A stretch of DNA of 64,000 nucleotides, taken from positions 2,458,501 to 2,522,500 of the forward strand of contig NZ_CP100350.1 of assembly GCF_024204685.1 (NCBI RefSeq), in the 5' to 3' direction. This document shows, in pieces, positions 42,079 to 49,335 of this stretch (position 1 is the first letter of the stretch; each line of letters begins with the position of its first letter). Both the position numbers and the translations under genes were made by a program. The notes under the pieces were generated by a model. The model ran no database searches. It was not told the origin of the DNA and saw only the letters and a program-made list of their open reading frames with translations. This DNA comes from Gilvimarinus sp. DA14 (GTDB lineage Bacteria; Pseudomonadota; Gammaproteobacteria; Pseudomonadales; Cellvibrionaceae).

Positions 42079-44745
42079 ATGGCGGCGATAAAAAACATCC
42101 TGCAGGCGATAGCATCTTTCACCCAGGCTCCAATGCGAAGGGCGGGAAGCGGCGCTGAAAGTCAGAACCTTCTCCAGCATGGAGGCTGGAGCAGAGCTAC
42201 AAGGACGTATTCACCGCGTGTTCTGAATTTCAGCGCCGGTTACCGCCCGCCCCACAAATTGGAAAAGCACTCAAAACACCAGGCACCACTGAGTTTCGCC
42301 GCATTGGCCTTTAGCGCAGCTTTACTGGCGGGCTGCGGCTCAGACAGTGGCGAAGCCACCACCCCCAACGTTAACCCCGACACTGGCGGAGGCGGCGGCA
42401 ACGGCCTGGAATACAACGGCCCGGCACCGCAAACCGACGATATCCAGCTGTACAAGCTGAACATTTGGGACAACCTGGCCACCCAGGAGCGCTGCGGCAG
42501 CTGCCACGGCACCGGCGGGCAATTGCCGCGCTTTGTGCGCAGCGACGATATTAATCAGGCCTACAGCGCGGGCGAGCAGTTGGTGGACTTGGGCACACCG
42601 CAGTTATCCACCCTGGTTACCAAGGTGGCGGGCGGCCACAACTGCTGGCTGGACAGCGCCACCGCCTGCGCCGATATTATTGAAGGCTACATTACCGACT
42701 GGGCCAGCAGCACCGGCTCGCTCACCAACGAAATCGTGCTGATTCCGCCGGTAGAAAAAGACGTGGGGCAAAGCAAAAACTTTACCGCCAGTCCAGGCAC
42801 CTTTAGCAGCACCGTGTACCCGCTGCTTGCCCAGTACTGCAGCGGCTGCCACGCCGAAAGCGCGCCTACCCAGCAGCAACCCTATTTGGGCAGTGCCGAT
42901 GTACAAGTCTCTTACGACGCTTCGCGCAGCCGCATTCGCCTGGACAGCCCCGCCGACTCGCGTTTGGTACAGCGCCTGGGGCTAGAAAGCCACAACTGCT
43001 GGAGCGGCAACTGCCAATCCGATGCCGCCGCCATGCAAAGCGCCATTCAAAGCTTTGTAAACAGCCTGCCGGTAACCGAGGTAGACCCGGACTTAGTCAT
43101 CAGCAAAGCCCTGCAACTGGGTGATGGCATTATCGCCAGCTCCGGCGGCCGGGTAGAGTCAGATGTCATCGCCAAGTACGAATTTAAAGCGGGCGAGGGC
43201 AGCATCGCCTACGACACCAGCGGGGTCGAGCCCGCCGCCGATTTAACCATCAGTGGCGATGTGGATTGGATGTCCAGTTGGGGGCTGCGCATTATCGACG
43301 GCAAGGCTCAGGCTTCTACCGCCACCAGTCGCAAGCTGTTCGACTTAATCACCGCCACCGGTGAATACACCATCGAGGCCTGGGTAATACCCGATAACGT
43401 CACCCAGGAAGAGGCACGCATTGTCAGCTACTCGGGCAGCACCCAGGTGCGCAACTTTACCCTGGGGCAAACCCTGTACAACTACGACTTCTTCCACCGC
43501 AGCTCTACCACCGATGGCAACGGCATGCCCGCGCTGTCCACCGCCGATGCGGACGAACGTTTGCAGGCCAGCTTGCAACACGCCGTCATTACCTTTGACC
43601 CGGTCAACGGCCGCCGCATTTATGTTAACGGCGAGTACACCGGCGATGTGGATGAAACCGAGCCCGGCAACCTCAACGAGTGGGATTCCAGCTACGCCCT
43701 GGTGGTGGGTAACGAAGTATCATCGGATCGCTTATGGAAGGGCAGCCTGCGCTTTCTTGCCATTCACAACCGCGCCCTGCCGCCCGAGGCCATTGCCGCC
43801 AACTACGAGGTGGGCGTGGGGCAAAAGTATTATTTGCTGTTTGATGTGAGTGAAAAAGTCGGCCTAAGCCAGGCCTACGTGGTGTTTCAGGTGCAGCAGT
43901 TTGACGACTACAGCTACCTGTTCAGCGAGCCCTTCTTCGCCAGCCTGGGGGACGAACCCATTCCCACCGTTGATCTCGAAGGCATCCGCATCGGCATCAA
44001 CGGCCGCGAGGCCATCGTCGGCCAAGTATTCGCCGCGCTGGATACCGAAATTAACGCCGCCGACTATGTGGATGGCAAGCAAGACTTATCCCGCCAGGGT
44101 GCAGTCATCGGGCTAGAGCAGGGCAGCGAGCTGGATACCTTCTTTTTAACCTTCGATCGCTTAGGCGAACACGAATACGTGCGAGTAGAGGCCGAACCAC
44201 CCGCGCCACAACCGGCCGCCGACATCGCCGACCAACCGCGCATTGGTATCAAAACCTTCGCCGCCATTAACCAGTCCCTGGCCGCCATGACCGGCATCAG
44301 CCACAGCACAGACGCCGTGCGCGCCACCTACGAAAAAGTGGAACAGCAACTGCCGGTAGCCGCGCAAATAGACGGCTTTGTCGCCGCCCAGCAAATGGGC
44401 ATAACCCAACTGGCCGTCGCCTACTGCAACGCCCTGGTCAACGACACAGACAAACGCAGCGACTTTTTCCCAGGGTTTAACTTCAGCGCCGCCCCGGCCC
44501 AAGCCTTTAACACCACCGGCCGCGCACAAATAATCGACCCGCTGTTAAACGCACTGGTTGGGGGTGAAGTAAACGGCAACAGCTTAAACAACCAGGCCGA
44601 GCCAACCGTCGTGCGCGACGAACTAAACCGCCTAATCGACACCATGGCCAACTGCGGCAATAACTGCAACGCCGAACGCACCGCTACCGCCGTAAAAGCC
44701 ACCTGCGCCGCAGCACTCGGCAGCGCGATAATGTTGGTGCATTAG
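42079..44745 (+). CDS. Lipoprotein with two CxxCH motifs and a LamG domain; repeat element in its 5' end
   Basis: ATG 42079 directly follows the previous stop and has AAGGGTG upstream, giving 888 residues. A normal lipoprotein signal (PLSFAALAFSAALLAGC) does not begin until about residue 70; a TTG at 42259 would place it right at the N-terminus. The extra segment is a palindromic repeat read in frame. Further on: CGSCH (about 137), CSGCH (about 253), and a LamG/concanavalin-like domain (about 369-584, TGEYTIEAWVIPDNVTQEEARIVSYSG). The rest is a helical C-terminal domain with several Cys. It resembles cytochrome-LamG proteins of planctomycete type. Anchored electron-transfer or adhesion role inferred. 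Confidence 0.82.
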   Translation: MAAIKNILQAIASFTQAPMRRAGSGAESQNLLQHGGWSRATRTYSPRVLNFSAGYRPPHKLEKHSKHQAPLSFAALAFSAALLAGCGSDSGEATTPNVNPDTGGGGGNGLEYNGPAPQTDDIQLYKLNIWDNLATQERCGSCHGTGGQLPRFVRSDDINQAYSAGEQLVDLGTPQLSTLVTKVAGGHNCWLDSATACADIIEGYITDWASSTGSLTNEIVLIPPVEKDVGQSKNFTASPGTFSSTVYPLLAQYCSGCHAESAPTQQQPYLGSADVQVSYDASRSRIRLDSPADSRLVQRLGLESHNCWSGNCQSDAAAMQSAIQSFVNSLPVTEVDPDLVISKALQLGDGIIASSGGRVESDVIAKYEFKAGEGSIAYDTSGVEPAADLTISGDVDWMSSWGLRIIDGKAQASTATSRKLFDLITATGEYTIEAWVIPDNVTQEEARIVSYSGSTQVRNFTLGQTLYNYDFFHRSSTTDGNGMPALSTADADERLQASLQHAVITFDPVNGRRIYVNGEYTGDVDETEPGNLNEWDSSYALVVGNEVSSDRLWKGSLRFLAIHNRALPPEAIAANYEVGVGQKYYLLFDVSEKVGLSQAYVVFQVQQFDDYSYLFSEPFFASLGDEPIPTVDLEGIRIGINGREAIVGQVFAALDTEINAADYVDGKQDLSRQGAVIGLEQGSELDTFFLTFDRLGEHEYVRVEAEPPAPQPAADIADQPRIGIKTFAAINQSLAAMTGISHSTDAVRATYEKVEQQLPVAAQIDGFVAAQQMGITQLAVAYCNALVNDTDKRSDFFPGFNFSAAPAQAFNTTGRAQIIDPLLNALVGGEVNGNSLNNQAEPTVVRDELNRLIDTMANCGNNCNAERTATAVKATCAAALGSAIMLVH
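42132..42254. repeat. Palindromic repeat element inside the LamG-haem gene
   Basis: GGGCGGGAAGC-GGCGCTGAAA-TCAGAAC at the left is mirrored by GTTCTGA-TTTCAGCGCC ... CCGCCCGCCC at the right. The 18-base inner arms have one mismatch. The centre (CTCCAGCATGGAGGCTGGAG, GCTACAAGGACGTATTCAC) is of a kind I remember from intergenic repeats in Marinobacter, Saccharophagus and Pseudomonas. It is read through in frame with no stop codon. Confidence 0.75.
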
Positions 44746-45134
44746 AAATGTTTTCCGTTGCTAGGCATAAAAAGTTTTGAGATCGAAGTGGAAAACGTGG
44801 AACCGCCGAGGGTTCGCCCGATTACAATGGAGCCGAATGGAGGTCTATTTTAGGGGGTAAGCAAACAGGACGTTTGCGCAAGTATCGTCAGGCCATGGAC
44901 GGCCTGTCGATACGGCCCCCTAAAATAGACCGGAATGAGGGCACCCCGCCAGGGGCCCATTGTTGGGCAAATCTTTTGGTTACTTTTTGATTAAAAAGTA
45001 ACTCGCCACGCCCGGCGACACGGGCATATGAAACGAGAATTGAAAATTCAGCAATATGTTGAATTCAGTGTTTGGCGATCAAAAACCAAACACCAAAAAA
45101 TTGAAGCAACGCAATAAGGCCCAGGAGCCACCCC
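44746..45134. other. Intergenic region holding the left copy of an inverted repeat element
   Basis: No gene is seen. Most of the region is the repeat described at 44829-45010; AGGAG at 45122 is the ribosome site of the next gene. Confidence 0.6.
44829..45010 (+). repeat. Palindromic repeat element, copy 1
   Basis: The core (44842-44931, 90 bases) is bounded by GGTCTATTTTAG and CTAAAATAGACC and contains internal stem sequences. Beyond it the element continues to a hairpin, GTTACTTTTT-GA-TTAAAAAGTAAC, followed by TCGCC. The same structure, in opposite orientation, is at 46741-46920; the two 90-base cores differ at about three positions. Confidence 0.85.
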
Positions 45135-46724
45135 ATGCGTAAAAACAAACAACCCCTGCACCCAGATGCACCGCTAAAGCTCAACGATCACAGCCTCCCC
45201 ATCACCCGGCGCGACATGATCTGCCAGGGCTTTTACAAAGGCACGGCCACCGTGTTGGGCGGCAGCGCCTTTAGCCTGTTCGCCAACCCACGCCAGGCCG
45301 AAGCGGCACTGTCGTCGGATTTGGCTGCCATGCGCGATGCCTGTGGCATAGCCACCCAAGGCGCGGGTAAAATTCCGTTTATCTGTTTCGATTTAGCAGG
45401 CGGCGCCAATATTGCGGGCTCGAATGTATTAGTCGGTGGCCCCGGTGGGCAAATGGATTTTCTCTCTACCGCCGGTTACAGCAAACAGGGTTTGCCCGGC
45501 GATATGACGCCACAAAGCGGGCAGGGCGATTTTATTAATCAGGATTTGGGCCTGGCCTTTCATTCCGACAGCCAAATGCTGCGCGGTATTTTAGAACGCA
45601 TTGGCACCGACCGCGCCGCCAGTGTAAACGGCGCGGTCATTCCCGCGCGCTCGGAAAACGACACCGGCAACAACCCCCACAACCCCATGTACGGCATTAA
45701 CCGCGTGGGTGCCAACGGCTCGCTGCTGGCACTTATCGGTTCGCGCGCCAGCGACTCGGGCGGTAACTCTCTCGCCCCCGAAATGTTGATTAACCCCGAA
45801 GTGCGCCCCACCAAAGTCGACCGCCCCAGCGATGTCTCGGGCCTGGTGGATGTGGGCGATTTAGTGGGCCTGCTCAGCCAGTCGGACACAGTCGCGGTAA
45901 TGGAATCCATGTACCGCATCAGCAACGCCAAGCTGGGCGCGGTGAATACCGGCAGCGTGCGCGATACGGTATTAAAAGATTTAATGCGCTGCGGCTATGT
46001 CAAAAGCGCCGATCTCGCCGACCGCTTCGGCAACCCCGCCGCCATTGACCCAGTCGCCGACCCGGACATTGTCGGCCCCGCCGGTATTTTCAGTTTTGAC
46101 GAATTCGACTCGGACGGCGAATTCCGCAAGGCCGCCTCGGTCATGAAACTGGTGGTTAACGGCTACGCCGGCGCAGGCACAATCACCATGGGCGGTTACG
46201 ACTACCACACCGGCGACCGCGCCACCGGCGAAATCCGCGACCTGCGCGCCGGACGCTGCATTGGCGCCTGCATTGAATACGCTGCCCGCGTGGGCGTACC
46301 GGTCATGATTTACGTCTTTTCCGATGGTTCGGTGTTCTCCAACGGCATGTTGGATAACTCCGCCGAAGGGCGCGGCAAAGGCGTTTGGACCGGCGACAAC
46401 CAGCAAACCGCCGCCAGCTTCTTTTTGGTGTACAACCCCAACGGCCGCCCCGGTATCGTCGGCGGCTCGCTGGAAGAACAAGCCGTGCATCAGCAACTGG
46501 GCTACATGCGCCGCAGTGGCGACGTTGAAACCGCCTCCAGCCCCGCCGCTAATAACGTGAACTTATTGGTGGAGACTTTGGTGCTGAATTATATGGCACT
46601 GCATAACGAGCAACACCTTTTCCCCACGCTGTTTCCTCAGCATGGGTTGGGGAATGCGACCTTGATGGATCGGTTGACGGCGATGAATCCGATTGTGGAT
46701 GGGGGGATTGGGAATCCGGTTTAA
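45135..46724 (+). CDS. DUF1501-like exported protein
   Basis: The 529-residue protein starts with a Tat-like leader: twin Arg in ITRRDMICQGFYKGTATVLGGSAFSLF. The body (FICFDLAGGANIAGSNVLVGG, LGLAFHSDSQMLRGI, NPMYGINRVGA, GGYDYHTGDRATGEIRDLRAG, GVPVMIYVFSDGSVFSNG) resembles DUF1501 proteins. These have a sulfatase/phosphatase-like fold and usually travel with DUF1800 or cytochrome genes. Metal ligands cannot be assigned with confidence. AGGAG precedes the ATG. It ends the right arm of the haem cluster and is bracketed by an inverted repeat pair. Confidence 0.8.
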   Translation: MRKNKQPLHPDAPLKLNDHSLPITRRDMICQGFYKGTATVLGGSAFSLFANPRQAEAALSSDLAAMRDACGIATQGAGKIPFICFDLAGGANIAGSNVLVGGPGGQMDFLSTAGYSKQGLPGDMTPQSGQGDFINQDLGLAFHSDSQMLRGILERIGTDRAASVNGAVIPARSENDTGNNPHNPMYGINRVGANGSLLALIGSRASDSGGNSLAPEMLINPEVRPTKVDRPSDVSGLVDVGDLVGLLSQSDTVAVMESMYRISNAKLGAVNTGSVRDTVLKDLMRCGYVKSADLADRFGNPAAIDPVADPDIVGPAGIFSFDEFDSDGEFRKAASVMKLVVNGYAGAGTITMGGYDYHTGDRATGEIRDLRAGRCIGACIEYAARVGVPVMIYVFSDGSVFSNGMLDNSAEGRGKGVWTGDNQQTAASFFLVYNPNGRPGIVGGSLEEQAVHQQLGYMRRSGDVETASSPAANNVNLLVETLVLNYMALHNEQHLFPTLFPQHGLGNATLMDRLTAMNPIVDGGIGNPV

Positions 46725-47044
46725 ATCGGTTTCGCCTAAAGGCGAGTAACTTTTTAGCGGTAAAAAGTTACCAAAAACCGTCCCCCAAAAGATCCCGGCC
46801 TTCGGCTTCCCTCGCTCCGGTCTATTTTAGAGGGCCGTATCGACAGGCCGTCCCTGGCCTGACGATACTTGCGCAAACGTCCTGTTTGCTTACCCACTAA
46901 AATAGACCTCCACTCGGCTGGATCTACGGGGATTTAAGAGCGGTGCTTCGTAGCTCGGTTAGAACGTGATTCTTCTGCTATTCAAATTATAGAAATACCG
47001 CCAATTCTGGTAGTCTACAGCGCACTACTTCAAAGGAATTATTG
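46725..47044. other. Intergenic region holding the right copy of the inverted repeat element
   Basis: Apart from the repeat (46741-46920) no gene is seen; AAGGA at 47031 serves the next gene. Confidence 0.6.
46741..46920 (-). repeat. Palindromic repeat element, copy 2 (inverted relative to copy 1)
   Basis: Read on the minus strand it has the same order as copy 1. The 90-base core (46819-46908) is bounded by GGTCTATTTTAG and CTAAAATAGACC, then come GCGAGGG, ATCTTTTGG and the hairpin arms GTAACTTTTT / AAAAAGTTAC ending in TCGCC. The DUF1501-like gene lies exactly between the two copies. Confidence 0.85.
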
Positions 47045-47392
47045 ATGCCTGAAGATCCGTTAAAAACTCTGTCCGACCAAATCACCGAAGCCCACACTAA
47101 AATCCAACAGACCCATCAAGACATTAACCCGGTGGTGGCGGTGCGGCGGGGCTTACGCGATACCGGTATTCCAGCCGATGTTATGACGGTTGACTGTTTG
47201 CGTACACGCAAACGCATTATGTTGATACTGCATGACGAAGAGCAGGGAATGCTGCTCTATCAGTTTGCCAACTTGGATGATGAAGCCAGCGATCAGTTTC
47301 AGCGTAAGCGATTCTCTGAGGTGAATGTTGAGGTGTTAGTTGAGTGGATGGAGGATTATTTTTCCGGAAAACCCTTGGCGGATAAAAAGTAA
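47045..47392 (+). CDS. Conserved hypothetical cytoplasmic protein
   Basis: The 115-residue product (ATG 47045 after AAGGA; a TTG one codon earlier is unlikely) has no signal or membrane segment. An N-terminal helix (LKTLSDQITEAHTKIQQTHQ) precedes an alpha/beta part (VMTVDCLRTRKRIMLILHDEEQGMLLYQFA) and an acidic C-terminal helix (FSEVNVEVLVEWMEDYFSGK). I do not recognise a family. It points towards the TIR island but its base composition matches the chromosome, so it is probably outside it. Confidence 0.72.
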   Translation: MPEDPLKTLSDQITEAHTKIQQTHQDINPVVAVRRGLRDTGIPADVMTVDCLRTRKRIMLILHDEEQGMLLYQFANLDDEASDQFQRKRFSEVNVEVLVEWMEDYFSGKPLADKK

Positions 47393-47445
47393 GTGTAAAT
47401 GGGTCGCCTTATGTGTTGCCGAGAGAGTTTGGAGCAAGCCTTAAA

Positions 47446-47460
47446 TTCACAATTCAAGAC
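47446..47460 (+). repeat. Short repeat TTCACAATTCAAGAC at the right edge of the TIR island
   Basis: The core ACAATTCAAGA also occurs inverted at the other edge of the TIR island (51801-51812) and again, with TTCAC before it, at 59792-59805. Similar strings are remembered from repeats tied to REP-associated tyrosine transposases. Confidence 0.5.
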
Positions 47461-47483
47461 TTGGCCCCGATATTATTTAGACT

Positions 47484-48605
47484 TTAGAAGCCCGAACTCA
47501 ATGCAGGATTAATTTCGTGAATCTTATCTACAATTTCCTTAATGTCCTTTTTTTGCTGAGTGGTCGCCTGCTCTACTGGCATAAGTTTCAGAGAATATAG
47601 CATCATAGCTAAATGTTCCTGCAGCTGTAGCTTTGCATTTTGATCGTTAGTGGTTTTGTAGGCTTCAAGAATCTCTCTAGCTTTGGATATAACAACGTCA
47701 AGCCCTCTAAGTTGCGCGCTGGCTAAATTACTATGAACCGATTCAGGACGAATAGTATGTTTATCCGAATAAACGCTCTCACCTCCCTGATTCGAGTCAG
47801 GGGAGGGGGTGGGGCTGTTCATACTTAGTCTTCTATCTAAAGGCTCATTCAATTTTTTCCGTTGATTTTCTGCTGCATCAAACATGGCCCCCATGATTTT
47901 TGTCATGTCTTTAGATGCCTTTTTGAATTCTTCCGAGTCAGCCATTTTTGCTGCATTCTTTGCGTAGTCTTCCTTAACCACTTGAGAAAAGGCGTCATCC
48001 GTTTGAATCTTGTGAGAGAATAGCAACGTAGAGAATGTTGGCATAAGAAAAAGCGCGATTGCTGTAATGAAAGGAACCATCATCCAAATCACAGCTTTAC
48101 GTAGCCTTCTAAAGCTCTGATACCTCCGCATTCCAGATAACGGCGTACCACATATAGTAGCAGCTAACAAATCTACCGGCGTTCGTAAACCGCCCTTGGA
48201 CCAGGTAATCCGGTGCTCTAAATCACCAGATGATATTATTTTTGCCATCTCCGGAGTGTATATTTCCTCCATTGGCGACACATCTTTAGGGATGAAGGCA
48301 ATGATCCTAGAGGCTCGGCCAAGTTCGGAGAACTTTCGGATCTCCTCGTTAACCCATTTAGACTTCGCTGATGTTGGGGTGCATATAACCAATAAATACT
48401 TTGAATCTAGTAAAGCGGAGTTAAGTTGGCTGCCTAAATCTGAAGATGTGGGTAGCTCATCTTTATCCCTGAAAATTGGAAAAAGCTTTTTCACTCCATG
48501 CTTTCTTTTTGACAGTGGAAGCTTTTCTAAGTATTTATGAACTCTTTTTCCTATGCTTTCGTCGGTATGAGAGTAGCTAATGAACGCCCAATATTTAAAG
48601 TTCAC
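47484..48605 (-). CDS. TIR domain protein with transmembrane helix (defence effector/signal enzyme candidate)
   Basis: The 373-residue protein starts with a TIR domain (about 3-155). It has WAFISYSHTDESIGKRVHKYLE (strand A and helix), IFRDKDELP (BB-loop region), KYLLVICTPTSAKSKWVNEEI (strand D and the W-x-x-E helix) and IIAFIPKD. Glu 87 or 88 is placed like the catalytic Glu of NAD-hydrolysing TIRs. One strong transmembrane helix (about 171-196) and a helical, charged C-terminal region follow. The GTG start, with GGAG before it, lies inside the end of the preceding gene (11-base overlap). Likely role: NAD cleavage or nucleotide signal production in phage defence, by family analogy. Confidence 0.85.
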   Translation of the reverse strand: MNFKYWAFISYSHTDESIGKRVHKYLEKLPLSKRKHGVKKLFPIFRDKDELPTSSDLGSQLNSALLDSKYLLVICTPTSAKSKWVNEEIRKFSELGRASRIIAFIPKDVSPMEEIYTPEMAKIISSGDLEHRITWSKGGLRTPVDLLAATICGTPLSGMRRYQSFRRLRKAVIWMMVPFITAIALFLMPTFSTLLFSHKIQTDDAFSQVVKEDYAKNAAKMADSEEFKKASKDMTKIMGAMFDAAENQRKKLNEPLDRRLSMNSPTPSPDSNQGGESVYSDKHTIRPESVHSNLASAQLRGLDVVISKAREILEAYKTTNDQNAKLQLQEHLAMMLYSLKLMPVEQATTQQKKDIKEIVDKIHEINPALSSGF

Positions 48606-49326
48606 TCGTATTCTCCTTTTCTTTCTTCTCAGTAGTTCTTCCCATCTCTTTAAACATGTAATCTATCGACTCTCTAACCTTTTCATTATCGAGTTCGCTA
48701 TTCATGGGGCCTTGTCGTATCTGACCCCAGGTGATTGAAAACCACTTCAGCAACAAAAAAACAAAAGGTAATATAATTATAAAGGTGACGAAAAGTGAAA
48801 TGTTTTTTCTCCTTTTTTCCCGTTGCATTAAGTCCCTATAATCGATCTTAAGAATCCCTGCTTTTATTTGTGTTATGGCATTCCGAGGCCTGTAGGCACC
48901 TTTTCTAATATCGGTATAAAGAGGCTCCGTTCGTTCATTGCTTATTGCTCCATCTGGTCCGATCTTATATAGAAGGCTTTGAGGGAAGCATTCTTCGCTT
49001 GCGCTGTTATTTTTTTCTATGCTCGAATAAGGAGATCCGTCAACAACTACAGGAAGAACTTCGTCGCTAGTTCCCTTAAATCTTTTAATTATTTGATTTG
49101 CTTTGCTATCGAGCAATAGGGACTTTGAGCAGATAACTAACATAGCCGAGTGAGTTTCAGTGTCAAAGTTGCTCGTGCTATCGGCTTCTATTATTTCGAT
49201 ATCGTCTAGCGAGAAAAGTGGCTTGACGCCTTTCGGTAACTTTCTTTTAAAAAACTCGGATTTTATCCACTCGAACGTTTTTCTATCCTTATCGTGGAAT
49301 ACGACAAAAACTATTTTTTTTAGCAC
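48595..49326 (-). CDS. Divergent TIR-like protein with C-terminal transmembrane helix
   Basis: The 243-residue protein's N-terminal half (IVFVVFHDKDRKTFEWIKSEFFKRK, FSLDDIEIIEADS, HSAMLVICSKSLLLDSKANQIIKRF, VLPVVVDG) follows the strand order of a TIR domain. However, the position of the catalytic Glu has no acidic residue. A transmembrane helix (about 178-200) and a charged tail follow. It is therefore probably a non-catalytic partner that scaffolds the true TIR next door. GTG start with AGGA upstream; the gene begins 9 bases after the preceding stop and overlaps the next gene. Confidence 0.72.
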   Translation of the reverse strand: MLKKIVFVVFHDKDRKTFEWIKSEFFKRKLPKGVKPLFSLDDIEIIEADSTSNFDTETHSAMLVICSKSLLLDSKANQIIKRFKGTSDEVLPVVVDGSPYSSIEKNNSASEECFPQSLLYKIGPDGAISNERTEPLYTDIRKGAYRPRNAITQIKAGILKIDYRDLMQREKRRKNISLFVTFIIILPFVFLLLKWFSITWGQIRQGPMNSELDNEKVRESIDYMFKEMGRTTEKKEKENTSEL

Positions 49327-49335
49327 AGAAAATCC

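Noticed and set aside
44829-46920. The repeat-bracketed segment as an insertion sequence or composite transposon
   Set aside because: No transposase is encoded between or beside the copies, and the gene inside belongs functionally to the neighbouring cluster.
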